This document shows, in pieces, positions 1 to 10,592 of a stretch of DNA of 64,000 bases. The stretch covers positions 63,131,554 to 63,195,553 of the forward strand of contig OX485803.1 in assembly GCA_950295325.1 (NCBI GenBank). The letters run 5' to 3'. The stretch is from Polytrichum commune (Eukaryota; Streptophyta; Polytrichopsida; Polytrichales; Polytrichaceae). How positions within the stretch are numbered: position 1 is the first letter of the stretch; the number at the start of each line of letters is the position of its first letter. The notes under the pieces were generated by a model. It made no database searches. It worked only from the letters and a program-made list of their open reading frames with translations, and had not been told where the DNA came from. Position numbers and translations under genes: made by a program.

Positions 1-2090
1 GCCTTAGAGTGATCTACCGTGACTAAAAAGATTGCTCCTCATTCACATATAATCACCACTTTTGAGCATGCACAACCTACTTAGGATTATCCTTTTACTC
101 AGTAGGTCATTCTTGTAAGTTTTGTCTTCACATATGCTTGGAGCATTTGGGTCGACCTCGAGAGGGACATAAATTGCACAATTGGGTGGCTTGGGGTGGA
201 CATGGTGTGAGCCCAATATTGAGCCCACATATGTTCTTAAACCTTAAAATTTATTAAAACTTAGGCTTTGAATTTTCATCGAGTATTTAAAAACATAAAA
301 AGAGTGGGGCTTTGAGTTGGATTGCAACTTAAACTTTAGGCTTGGGCATTAGCGCTTTAGTGTTCGCAGGATTAACGGGAATTATTTAGAAGTTGGTTAG
401 TGGGGGTTCTTAGGCTTTAGAGCTTGGGCTTACCAAGTTGGGTTTATATTGACTTGGATGGGTGTAGTTAATGTTCGTAATAGGAGGGGGTCACTGTACC
501 CTAGTTAAACCCGGAGGTGGGGATCCCAAAAACGGTTAGGGGGGAGGCCAAGAGTTTGCGGCTCTCTGTTGCTGGTTATGGGGAAGGATCCAGACTGTTG
601 GCTGCGGTGTGAGAGAATGGGAGCTGGCTGAGGCTCCGTGGCCGATCAACTTGCGGCTTCCCCACATTGTGCAAGGCTGTGGACTACCAAGGAGATGGCT
701 CGGATGCTGGTGTAGGAAGCCGTAGGGGGAAGGCACGCTGCCACATTTTCGGCACCGGCGCACCCAACGGTGTTAAACACGGGGGGGGGGGGGGGGTAGA
801 GTAGAAGCGGTTGGGTGTTGAGATCTGAAGTGGATTGGTGGCAGTCATGAGGTTGGGAGGTTGCCGAATTGGAAGTATGAAGCACCAGCTCAAACCTTTA
901 ATGTAGAATTCACCCAGGGAAGGATGAGGAGGCTGACAACACGCTAAGAAGCTCTTGCTCACAGAGTAGGAGTTGTAACTTTGGGCAAGAAAATTCCTCT
1001 CATCTCGGAAGAGGTTGGTTGAATTCGAGCGAGGCGGCTGGAGGGAGTGGCGATCAAGTGCAGGGGGAAGCTAGGTGTACTGCTGAATGGAGAAAATAGG
1101 GGTGAATGCGGGAGGTTCAGGAGAGCTAGGAGTTGAAGTGCATCTGAGACGCCACCGACCTACAGACAGATGAAGAGGTACTTGTATACATCATTGGGTG
1201 CGAATCTGCCGAACAGTCGGCAAGGTTGGTACACTAGCACTTGTGAGCAACCGGTGAGCCCAACTCATTTCAACTGGCGTCCGAGGGAATTTCTCTCACA
1301 AAACTGCAAGAGACTTGAAGGTGCTTGAGAAACCGGAATCTCAGTAGTTGCGGCTTATGGGCAGTGAAGTAGTGGCGAATTGCTGGTGGGCTCGAAGCTC
1401 ATTGTGGTTAAGTGTTGGATTTTGGGACGTGAATGTTGGTGCTAGAGGCCTGGCAGCCAAGGACACTGCCGAGCAAAGTGGAGGATGTTGCTGGGGTCGA
1501 GGAGCTGAGGTTACTGTTGGAAACATGGGACCACTTCGGAGTCTAAGGAGTGGGGGCAAAGGGAGTTATAGACATAACAAGGGATTAATTAGCACGAGGT
1601 TAATAGGTTAAAGATAAATGTGGGTGATGCTAAGTGGGAGCTAAGTAAGTAGTTGAATTTAGGAGGTGTTGCCAAATTCGAATGTTGAACTCGGAGCTGG
1701 CATTAACCTACCTCAGAATAGTTCATGTGGCGAATTTGGAGGCGTGAGAGTGGTTGGATAATTATTAGGTGATTGTGTGGGAATGACCGCCAGGAAGAAA
1801 GTATTTCTAAATACTTTGGACCTTGTTTTACTTGAATAAAGAGTTGTGTGCTTAACATTTATATTGTTGGAGCATTGAAAGAGGGACTGCATGGCCAAGG
1901 GGGTCATCAAGTGCATGTGAGCCATGGGCTCTCACCCGGACTACAACGCATAAGGGTGGGGGTTTATGGCTGACACATGGGGAGTATAATTGGTTTTTAT
2001 TTGAGGAATTGTTAGGTTTGTCGTGATTCACAATGGAAAGCCATGTTTTATTTGTTGTGGATGGCCTTTGATTCAATCATAATTGTATTA
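1..2090. other. Intergenic, no supported gene
   Basis: No frame here shows a recognisable domain or a splice-consistent gene. The stretch from about 480 to 1560 is G-rich on the + strand and contains a run of 16 G at 781-796. Short open frames on both strands have low-complexity, proline- or serine-rich translations typical of chance frames. It may be old transposon sequence. Confidence 0.5.
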
Positions 2091-3069
2091 ATTGAATTTA
2101 ACATATATTGAGAACCTAGAATTGCAATTTTGCATTTCAATTGGTGTTTGTTTGATTGCTTGTGTTCAAGACTATCATTTTTGGTGTCTCCTATTTGGAG
2201 CACTGGAGGAATTTGGGTGTAAAGGGTTTAAAGAGAAGAGAGTTTTTTGTATCATGCTATCGAATTTTTTTGACAGTGCTTTGTTTGATTAAGCAAATTA
2301 TAATTGAACATCCATAGGGAGTAAATATACTCTCATTATGTGAGTTGAGCCCCCAACCTAGAGTTTCTATGTTCCTATGAAAAGGAGTAACCAACAAAAA
2401 GTGCAACAAGCCTCACTAGTTCAAGGCCTTTGTTCCTTGTATTGAAAATGTATGGCCCACTACTTCTATGTATGAGTAGGGTTTCAGAAAGTTTTGACCG
2501 GTTGAGCATCCTTTTTGCAATTTGTTTGTAGTAGCAAAAAAATTAACAAAAACTTAATTGCATATTCGTTTTTGCAAGTGAAAGGATATGCACATCAAAG
2601 CATTTAGGGTTTTCACATAAATTCATGCTCTTTTGGTGTCTGAAATGGACATACATTGTGGAGAAGTGTGCTAGGTTCTCTTCAACTTCTTTGAATTGAT
2701 TCTCAAACTTCAAAGAAATTCTTTGATTATAAACTACTTTCTTTTGTTACAATTACTTTTGTTAAATTTGTTAGAATATGTGAGTCTTCCCCTCTCACCA
2801 ATGTGAGCCTTTGACCCTAGTGGCTCATTATTTCATTTTAGTTGATACAAATTGAACACACTCAATTGTAGAAGAAACTATTGTACAACCACCAAGGGGA
2901 AAACACCTACAACTTTCAAAGTGTGAAAGGTCTTGCTTGATTTTAATTTATTTTTAATTTTTAATTTACAAGAATTCAATGAAGCTACATGTATCTATTG
3001 AGCTAGCTTCAATACCACATCTTCAGTTTTCAAGTATAGAGAGCAAAAATCCATAAAATAGAGGAAGGG

Positions 3070-3265
3070 GAGTGGGGAACAAGGACGGAGGATACATGGA
3101 GTGGAAGCGGCGAGTCATCCACCTGCTTGAGTTGGTTATCGATCACAAACTAATCAATTGATGAACAAAATATGAGAATAATGGATGACATTGTGCTTCC
3201 ATGGATGAAACATTGTGACGGGTTGTGATAACCTCTTTTGCTCTTGGATGAACGATCACTTTTGT
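3070..3265 (+). repeat. Dispersed repeat copy, matches 12270-12440
   Basis: Shared blocks in the same order include AAGTCATCCACCT-like, TGAGTTGGTTATC-like, a run around GATGGACAACAT and a closing GCTCTTGGATGA followed by GATC. The second copy is in the third intron of the dioxygenase gene at 12270-12440, same strand. The two copies are clearly diverged. No coding capacity is seen, so this is a non-coding transposon fragment of unknown class. Confidence 0.6.
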
Positions 3266-3290
3266 GTTTAACAAATGTATGATTCACATT

Positions 3291-3572
3291 AGAGCCAATT
3301 TAGCCTATGGTGAAGAAGTGCACTAGTCAAGAATTTTAAAGAAATGAAACAATATGATTGGCTACAAATGGGTTCTTCATCAACTGAGGTTTCCACTATG
3401 ACCAAGAATCTTAGCCTCTTGAGAACTCCAACTTGAAGCAATTTTTTTGTACATATTTTTTAATCATTTTTCCATCTTGTCTACCATACCAACTGTTGCG
3501 TCAAATAACCTTATCTTGGGCTGAAATTCTTGACCGACCGGTGCACTTCTTCATCGTAGTCTAAACTGACCC
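3291..3572. repeat. Imperfect inverted repeat (arms 3291-3336 and 3521-3572)
   Basis: The left arm contains GATGAAGAAGTGCAC-like sequence followed by GTCAAGAATTT. The right arm carries its reverse complement, GTGCACTTCTTCATC preceded by AAATTCTTGAC. The two arms are separated by about 185 bp. This may be a small foldback or MITE remnant. No target duplication was identified. Confidence 0.5.
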
Positions 3573-3850
3573 TTAAGAGACTTCAATGGGTGGAGGGCAT
3601 AAAATCGTCCTGATGAAAGTTACAAGTGAGACAAGATTTTGGAGGAATGGTGATGATGATGATGATGAGAGTTGAAGTAAGTACACATAGAAAATAAAAA
3701 TATATCTATCTATCTATCTATATATATATAAACATTTCGTACACACACAGTAGACCAAGGGTAAATGATTCCACCAGGGTTTGTCAGTCGCAGATGGTGG
3801 TGGTGATGGTGATGGTGGTGGTGGGGCAGATCATGATCGAGTGCAATTAC

Positions 3851-6800
3851 TGAGGAATTTAAAAATCGGGAGTAGTTACACAGCTAAGCTTAAGTAGTAG
3901 GCTTGGCTTGGTGATCATGACAAAGAAGCTGTTAGATTTGCTGTGCCGAGAAGAGCGGCCAATCGCAGCAGCTGCTGCAGCAAAGGTTTTGAGAATAAGA
4001 ATGAGAATTTTGGGATGCCGCGTGAGTCGCTGCGTAATTGTTCCTCCAGTGGGTCCTACCGGACTGGCACGCTTTCTAAAACGGATGCACAAAACTTGTG
4101 CTACAATCTCTACTAGCTTTGCCAATCATCCTCAAGAAAGTTAGGTTTAGCGGTGGGATTAGCAAGCGTCTGGTCAGTGCATGATAACTGTGAAGCATCC
4201 AGGAATTTTCTTTTCCGGGCGAGTGCATAATATCTTGCACCGATTTCATGTGGAGAAATAGGCCCTGCACAAGTTGCCGTTTCGAAATCACCGCAGTGGA
4301 GCTCTGCTTGAATGGAGAGAATTTTTTTTGGAGGTCACTATGATCATGTGTAAGCAAATTGTGTGGTTCAGAAAGAGTAATTTTAAGGATGCATCATCCA
4401 AATGGTGTTCTTGAACTGCTTCTCAACTCTTATCGGGGACCACAAGCTGATTGATCCCAGATCGGAGCAGTTTTCACACAGGAGTTTGAACCTTGTCCGA
4501 TTCACTCATGGATCAGTCATTGATTCACTCATTTATTCACTCTTCTGGTCACCGTGGTAAACGTTAAACCTCCGAATCTTCTGTGAAACCCACAATTCGC
4601 CGACCAAGTTTTTTCTCCGTTGAATTTCATCTTCACTATTGCTTTGCTGCTGCAAGCAGGGGAAGCAAGGCCGCCTAATTGATGCATGCCCAAGGTTTAC
4701 AGATCATTACTAATGGATCAATGAGGCTTAGCTCCCACCATCCTGGGAAGACATCATCATCATCGGGGCAATTTCTTAACCCTAATCTGAAGCTCAGGAG
4801 AAGGTCCACGTCTCCCATTAGTCATCTCCTCCAGAAATTGCACTTTAGGGGCGGAAAATTGCACTTTCCCCCCTTTGTCTTTGTCAGAAGCATGTGCACT
4901 TTTTCTTGCACTTTTCTGTGTCACCTTATTTTAATGCAGACATCCATGTTAATATATAGCAACAACAACAGGACGCATTCCTCATCACGTACTTCGGAGC
5001 GAGACTCATCACGAAGCAGTAGTAGTTGCAGCAGCCACTATACTGCCCATGCCAGCTCCTTGACGAATCCTGATTCCTACAGCCTGCAACTTCCCAGCCC
5101 ACGGTTTGTCTCTCTCTGCCGTGCACTTTGTTGCCGCAAGGGGGACCTCTGCGTTTCATCCAAGTGTCGCATAAGCTGCTTCGCCCGTAGTAGTACGTTG
5201 TAGCATTATCCACACCACCCATACCTGCCTGCCTTGTCTTCTTTGTCTTCCTTGTCTGTCTGTCTGTCTGTCTGTCCGTCCACTGGCCCCATCCTCCCAT
5301 ATCCTACCCATCCATCCCATCCATCATCTCTCGTCTATCATCTCCCCCGCATTGTCTTCACTCTCCTGGGACCTGTACCTTCTCTGCTCCGAGGTTGGCT
5401 TGCATTCTGAGTAATTGAGCCGAAAGGAGGAATATCAAGACCTGCTGCAAGCGGCGTGTTTGACCCGGAACCGAAAGGCGCATTGTTGACAGTGTCGTTT
5501 GTTTTGAGGAGGAGCCATGTCATGATGAGTGGCGTCCGTGATTCTTAACTTACTTACCTCGTCCAAGCTCAACTTTCACCTCTGTGTCCTTCCTTCCTTT
5601 CTCAGTGCCCGTTAGTGCCTGGGTAAAACCGATGTTACGGTAGTGTTGGAGGATCATAAGGAGTGAGGGAAAGGAAGAGGAAGGAGGGAGGTAAAGGCAC
5701 AAAATTGTTTAGCATGATTTTGAAAATGTACTTGGTGGAAAAGAGTCTGCTGCTGCTTGGAGATCTTCTGTAAAGCTTTCAGTAAGCTGCTCTGGTTATC
5801 ATCAAGAGATTTCGGAGGAGCGAGATTTCTTGAGGAGGAGGGGGAGGAGGAACAAGTGTGGTGATTCTTGTAGTGCAATGGCTGGACTGAGATGGACAGG
5901 CGTGCTGCAAGCTTACGGGAGCGACCCCTCCAACGGCCCTTGCAGGGTCACGGCGTCCCTGTGTGTCTCCAACTCCACGAATACGCTTCTGGTGATCCCC
6001 TCACTCTCAAATTATCTGGCTGCCAGTGTTCCTCTCAGTCTAAGAACGTAGAGACATAAGTAGATCATCAAGGAATGGTTTCGATGCCGGTGTTTGGTGA
6101 TAATGGTGTCAGGAGGGAGATGATCCCGCATTCAAAGACAATTAGGTAGCTGAAGATAGCATTCGCATTTCTACGGGAACCAATTGCTCTGCTCCTTGAT
6201 TATTTCCTCTCCCATTTGTTCCTTCTCATTCTTCAATGGTGGAGAGCAGAAATTCTCAAGGTATCTCTGGTTTCAGATTCCTAGTGCGGGTTTGTTGCAA
6301 TTGAATGTCATTAGCACGCATTCTCTCATGCTTTGGGGTTTTGTCCTGTCCCTATCTCCACCTCCGCGCATACGCATTTGGTGATGCCCTCAATCAAATC
6401 ACCTGGCTGCCAGCGTTCCGCTCAATCGAAGAACATAGAGTGATAAGTAGGTTTAGGGAATACTTCTCATTCGTCAATGGTGAAGTGCAGAATTCCAGAA
6501 ATCACCTCTAGTTTCAGACTCGTAGTGATGCTTTCGGTTTGGCCCTGTCGGAGACTATGCCTCTTTCTATTCAAGGCTCTCGTACCAGGCTCAGCGGATG
6601 CTTTTAGAATTTCAGGATTGCGTTTCCTTAGAGACTTCTCCCTCCTGGCCACTGGAGAATACGTCTCTTGAAGCTGCAGCAAGCGGCCGGGTAGACGAGG
6701 GCTCGTTGGCTAGTTTGCAATGCTACGTCTTCAAGCTGCCTGCTTGTGGTTTAGTTTGTTTTCAGTGAGCAATGTTGTGGACGGAGTGAACATCTTCTGG

Positions 6801-6863
6801 TCTTCAAATTCTGGTTCCATTTCTGCGGAAGAATGATGATTGCTGATTGAGTGCGGGCTTGTT
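3851..6863. other. Upstream region of the C2orf69-like gene, no supported CDS
   Basis: GC content rises compared with the flanks. Several open frames exist (the longest is 4679-5203 on +) but none has a recognisable domain, and their compositions follow simple repeats such as (TGTC)n at 5254-5280. The stretch next to the gene may hold promoter and 5' UTR sequence. A short upstream frame, ATG ATG ATT GCT GAT TGA, lies at 6833-6850, just before the proposed start of the next gene. Confidence 0.45.
5975..6535 (+). repeat. Diverged tandem duplication upstream of the C2orf69-like gene
   Basis: Sequence at about 5978-6058 recurs at about 6370-6455: both contain CTGGCTGCCAG, then GTTC, CGAAGAAC or TAAGAAC, and GATAAGTAG-like endings. 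A second pair, 6205-6290 and 6455-6535, shares TTCTCATTCNTCAATGG and GTTTCAGA blocks. This is an old tandem duplication of a few hundred bp in the presumptive promoter or 5' UTR. Confidence 0.55.
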
Positions 6864-8448
6864 ATGGCACAGACACCATCAAGCAACGTAATATTCTTCG
6901 TGGGCGATCGGGTGGAAGGGACCGAGAATACGGTGATTGAGCGCCTGTCCAAGCCGGACAACATTGCTGACATCCTGGTGAAGAAACTCGGCCCATCCGT
7001 GAATGTATATATTGTGGAGCCTTCCAATTACAGATGCTCCTTCGCTTGTTACGAGAACTTGTTGCCAAAGCACACCCTGACCGATTGGGGAGAGCCCCTC
7101 GGTTACAATCCAGAGGAGTTCCCCGCCTCCAGCGTCCTCGTACCTCTCCTCAGAAGTGTCCTCACACAGGTACCACAATCTTTCTTTTCTTTGCATACTT
7201 GAGTTCTCTCCTTCGTTATTCCGTTGCTTCACTTGAGAGAGGACTCAGTGCACTCACTTCATTTCCCACTTCACATGTGAAGGTGAACGCACAGCTGCCT
7301 CGGAACCTGAAAAGGCGAGTGGCCCTGGGGAAGCAGCCCGAGGAAAATGGATTCTCTCCGGGCTTGAAGAAATGCCCTCGAACAATTCTTCTGGGCTTCA
7401 GCAAAGGAGGCGTGGTGCTCAATCAACTGTTGGCTGAGCTCTCACACATGGAAGATGTAAATGCAACCCAGAGCATGCTGCAGCCCCAGGGATCGTTCAT
7501 CCGCAAGTCGAGAAGATCCGAGGTAAGGCAGAATCCACGAAATTGTTCAATTCCACACCATAGCCTCACCATACCATGCTTTTTTCAGTCTCCACCCTCT
7601 AAAGTCCGTAAATGAAGAAACCTGCTCATCCACTGGTTTCTTTTCAAACCTGGGGGACGATACCCGGTGAATTGTCGAAGGTGTACTGTACTTTCAAGGT
7701 GAACCGCTTGTGAGAGAGAGAGAGAGAGAGAGAGAGGCCCCTTGAATTGAGAAGGAAGGAAGTGACTTAGGTTGACGATCTTCTTGTCACCCCCGAGCCT
7801 CTTCTCTTCAGTAAATAATACTAGAACACCAATCAATCGGTTGTCCATCTACTCTACAGCCTAAATTCCTCATCTAGAACGTTGAAGTACACTTGAGACC
7901 TCTTGGTGATTGAGCTAACTAAGACTCTTCGAATAATTTGAACACCGCTCACGAGTGTTTTTGTGGGAGATTGAAATTGCCGGGGGTCCATCTGACCAGA
8001 TTCACTCTTGCAGGGCAAGTTGAAGCATGCAGCCAGCAGCGGTGCCAGCAACGGTGCCTACCTCCTGCCGGGAAGCAAAGAGGAATTCTTGCGCAGTGTT
8101 GAAGAGGTCCACTATGTGGATGTTGGATTGAACCGAAACGGTGCCTATCAAACCGATGCTCGTGTATTGGAAGGCCTCGCGAGGGTGGCAAGGAATCGAG
8201 AGGCTGGCCTACTCCTCGCCTTCCATGGCACCCCACGGCAATGGTGCGATGGCGACCGGCCTTGGTTGGTGGAGGAGAAAAACAAGTGTATCCAAATCCT
8301 GGGGGCAGCCGCGGCCAAGCCCGGCAATTACAAACTACATGTCACCGAAGACCTCTATTTCCCAAAGCTCAAACCCAGCTTGCAGATGCATTTCGACATC
8401 ATCGACGCCTTCAAGTTGAGCTCCGGGAGCGGGGGTATCAATGGATAG
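6864..8448 (+). CDS. C2orf69/UPF0565 homologue, predicted alpha/beta-hydrolase-like protein
   Basis: Three exons: 6864-7169, 7283-7522 and 8014-8448. All junctions are GT-AG in phase 0, giving 326 residues. ATG 6864 is the first in-frame ATG after a stop at 6837. An early FFVGD segment, LLGFSKGGVVLNQLL (residues about 138-152) and HGTPRQWCDGDRPW (253-266) match the order of motifs in the animal C2orf69 family. GFSKG fits a GxSxG nucleophile elbow with Ser142 as the candidate nucleophile. The human protein is mitochondrial and its loss impairs respiratory-chain function; its substrate is not known to me. The plant role is inferred. The chain is shorter than the human one (about 385 residues) and has no obvious long targeting peptide. 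Intron 2 contains a (GA)n-headed repeat shared with the DUF819 gene. Confidence 0.87.
7711..7905 (+). repeat. (GA)n-headed dispersed repeat in intron 2 of the C2orf69-like gene
   Basis: A GA microsatellite at about 7711-7736 is followed by a unique-looking body containing CACCCCCGAGCCTCTT, ACTAGAACACCAATCAATC and GGTTGTCCATCTACTCTA. The same GA tract and body in the same orientation occur at about 46862-47065, in intron 1 of the DUF819 gene. No protein and no clear pol III boxes are visible. This is a short interspersed element of unknown class. Confidence 0.72.
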
Positions 8449-8518
8449 GAATCTCTCCGCCTCAGCTTTCTTTCAACCCCTTAAGCGGGATGTACATTAC
8501 CGATACTCACCAAATTTT

Positions 8519-8524
8519 AATAAA
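8519..8524 (+). promoter_or_regulatory. AATAAA polyadenylation signal
   Basis: A canonical AATAAA lies 70 nt after the stop of the C2orf69-like gene in AT-rich sequence, a normal position for a near-upstream poly(A) element. Confidence 0.5.
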
Positions 8525-8639
8525 GTACAGATCACACTCTTCCTTGTAACCGTGTATCATCCTCGCCTCTCTCAGGTCTCCCACAATTCACCCGTCGCCA
8601 ATTTATTCTCAGTGTCCAATTCACAACCTGCATCCCCCA

Positions 8640-9030
8640 TCTTGTGGCTGACATAAACTCAAGAACCTCTGGCAGTTGATTGTAGCTTGACTCTCGATGA
8701 CTGCAGTTGTGGGGGGCAAGACATGCAAACACATTTTTTTCTGAGGTGGCTGAATGTAAGCTTCGTTTTTGGTTGCTGCAGTTAATTGAAGCTTGTGCAA
8801 AGCTCAGGGGGGCAAGATATGCAAAACCTGAATTGTTTGGCAGAGGTTCTTGATGTTTACCTCGATTGTCGATTCCTGCAGTTGATTGAAGCTCGTGCAC
8901 AATTTTGGGGAGCAAGATATGCAATAAGTTTGTGTCAGAGGTTGTTGAATGTAAGCTTGATTCTTGATTCCAGCGGTCGATTGAAGCTAGATGCACAGTT
9001 CTAGGGGGGCAAAATATGCATCAGCTGAAG
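8640..9030 (+). repeat. Diverged tandem repeat, about 97-100 bp x 4
   Basis: The block GGGGGCAAGATATGCAA recurs at about 8710, 8808, 8907 and 9005. Each is preceded by TGCAGTTGATTGAAGCT-like sequence and followed by AGAGGTTNTTGA-like sequence. It lies directly 3' of the C2orf69-like gene. The repeats are non-coding and appear to derive from local duplication. Confidence 0.7.
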
Positions 9031-10592
9031 CTGGGGCTCTAAATGCAATGATGCAGTGGAATTTAGCCATTGATTATTTTGTTGACGCACGACACTGTCG
9101 CACCTCTCGACCCTAACTTCTTGACGCACGACGTTTCTCTACATGTATATAACTTGTGTGTGGGTCCTTCACATTCTTGCTCTGTCCAGGAACAGTAGGA
9201 ATCTACAGCCGTGTTGTTTAACTCAGGTAGAACAAACAAATAACGTCAGGAAGAATTTTGACTAGATAGCGTGCACAACACCTACTAACAATTGCTACGC
9301 CATTTATTACAAATAGCGTGAACAACATTAATTCTAAGCACCTGCATTGTATTCAATGTGGACATCGTTATAGATCTACCAACACTAGTCTCCGCTTACA
9401 AAAAAATGTTGTGTATCACATGAAACTCACATTTTGGTGTTTAAGATAGGGTGTATTGTGACATTGACCAATGTAAAGAATGTGGTGTATGTGTCATGTG
9501 GCAAACAAATGGTCATTGGACTAAACCACTTGGCATGAGACAGATCGTGCCACTTGTGAGTATATTGATATGGCAATATCGTACATGCTCCACTCGCGCG
9601 TGAAGGCGTTTGACAATTGTTGGGGTCCACCCTATTTATTATCCACATTATTCTGAAGTCTTAATTTTCAACGGTGTAGTTCTAACAATTGCTGTGCGGC
9701 AGTGCACAGGATAGGCATATAACAGGAAACCTTAGGTGCTCTCAAAATGTTGGTTGGAACTTGGGACACATTGATTTGTGTATGACAATATGATTTGATA
9801 CCAGATGAGACTAGAGGTCGTCAAGCTCTCAAACCATCTACCGTGAAAAGTAAGTCAATGATGGTACACTACACTCCGACCACCAATAAATTCTTGCAAT
9901 CCATTTGTTGGATGTGGTGTAGCACTCCCATAGGTACTGAAAAGTGAGGAAATGTTTTCTGCGAATATCTTGTTTTTTGCTCTCAAGAGAAGGCACTTTG
10001 AAAAGCACTCGCAGCTGCTTTTCGGTCTCTTGGGAGACGGAAGGGTTGAGTGCAACCTCAGAGTGATGTGCTAGGTCAGGTACACATAAAAGAGTCTTTC
10101 GTAGTGCATACACATGATGCTTTTTGACATTCGCCAAAAAGAGTTCACATTCAAGTAGGTACCTCATGCCAAGAAAAGTTATTTTAGGCATTACTACTGT
10201 AGCGGTCAAAAAGTACGATCCTGATATGTTGAGTAGGTATGGTTTTAGCTGATTAGGCTCAATTATCGGAACCACATCTGCTGTCACAATTACATTGCAC
10301 TCTTTGTGGATGAATCTTCTGTCTCTGAACTATGCATAAGTTTCTGAGATGGTTTTGAAGACAATTGAGGTACTGTACTGCATTTCCAACAGAGTTTTAT
10401 GCATCTATTCTGTATATTAGGCGAGGCCTCCGTATCATTTCTAAGAGGTCAAAGGTATCCAGCACCACAGCTTAATGGAGAACTTGATGTTCAAACAAGA
10501 GCTTGGTTATAAAGTGCAGCCCTACTTTCCCTCCATCTCATCAAAATTTGTGTCAAACTTTAGCAAACTTTTAATGCGTCGGAAATTAAGCC
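9031..10592. other. Intergenic, no supported gene
   Basis: An open frame on the - strand (10287-9838) has mixed composition but no motif I recognise and no ATG at its 5' end. It could be a decayed exon of something unknown. No other signal was seen. Confidence 0.4.

Larger units (their letters stand above)
2091..3850. other. AT-rich intergenic sequence with small repeats
   Basis: No gene seen. Simple repeats occur near 3650-3670 (GAT)n, 3700-3730 (TATC/TA)n and 3790-3825 (GGT/GAT)n. Two dispersed or inverted repeats in this interval are listed separately. Confidence 0.5.

Noticed and set aside
4679-5203. 174-codon open frame on + and the overlapping 124-codon frame on - (4926-5300)
   Set aside because: Ser/Arg-rich and simple-repeat-driven composition, no domain, no ATG-supported conserved start, and both strands open at once.
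9838-10287. 149-codon open frame on -
   Set aside because: Begins with GTG, has no recognised motif, and cannot be joined to neighbours by splice sites.
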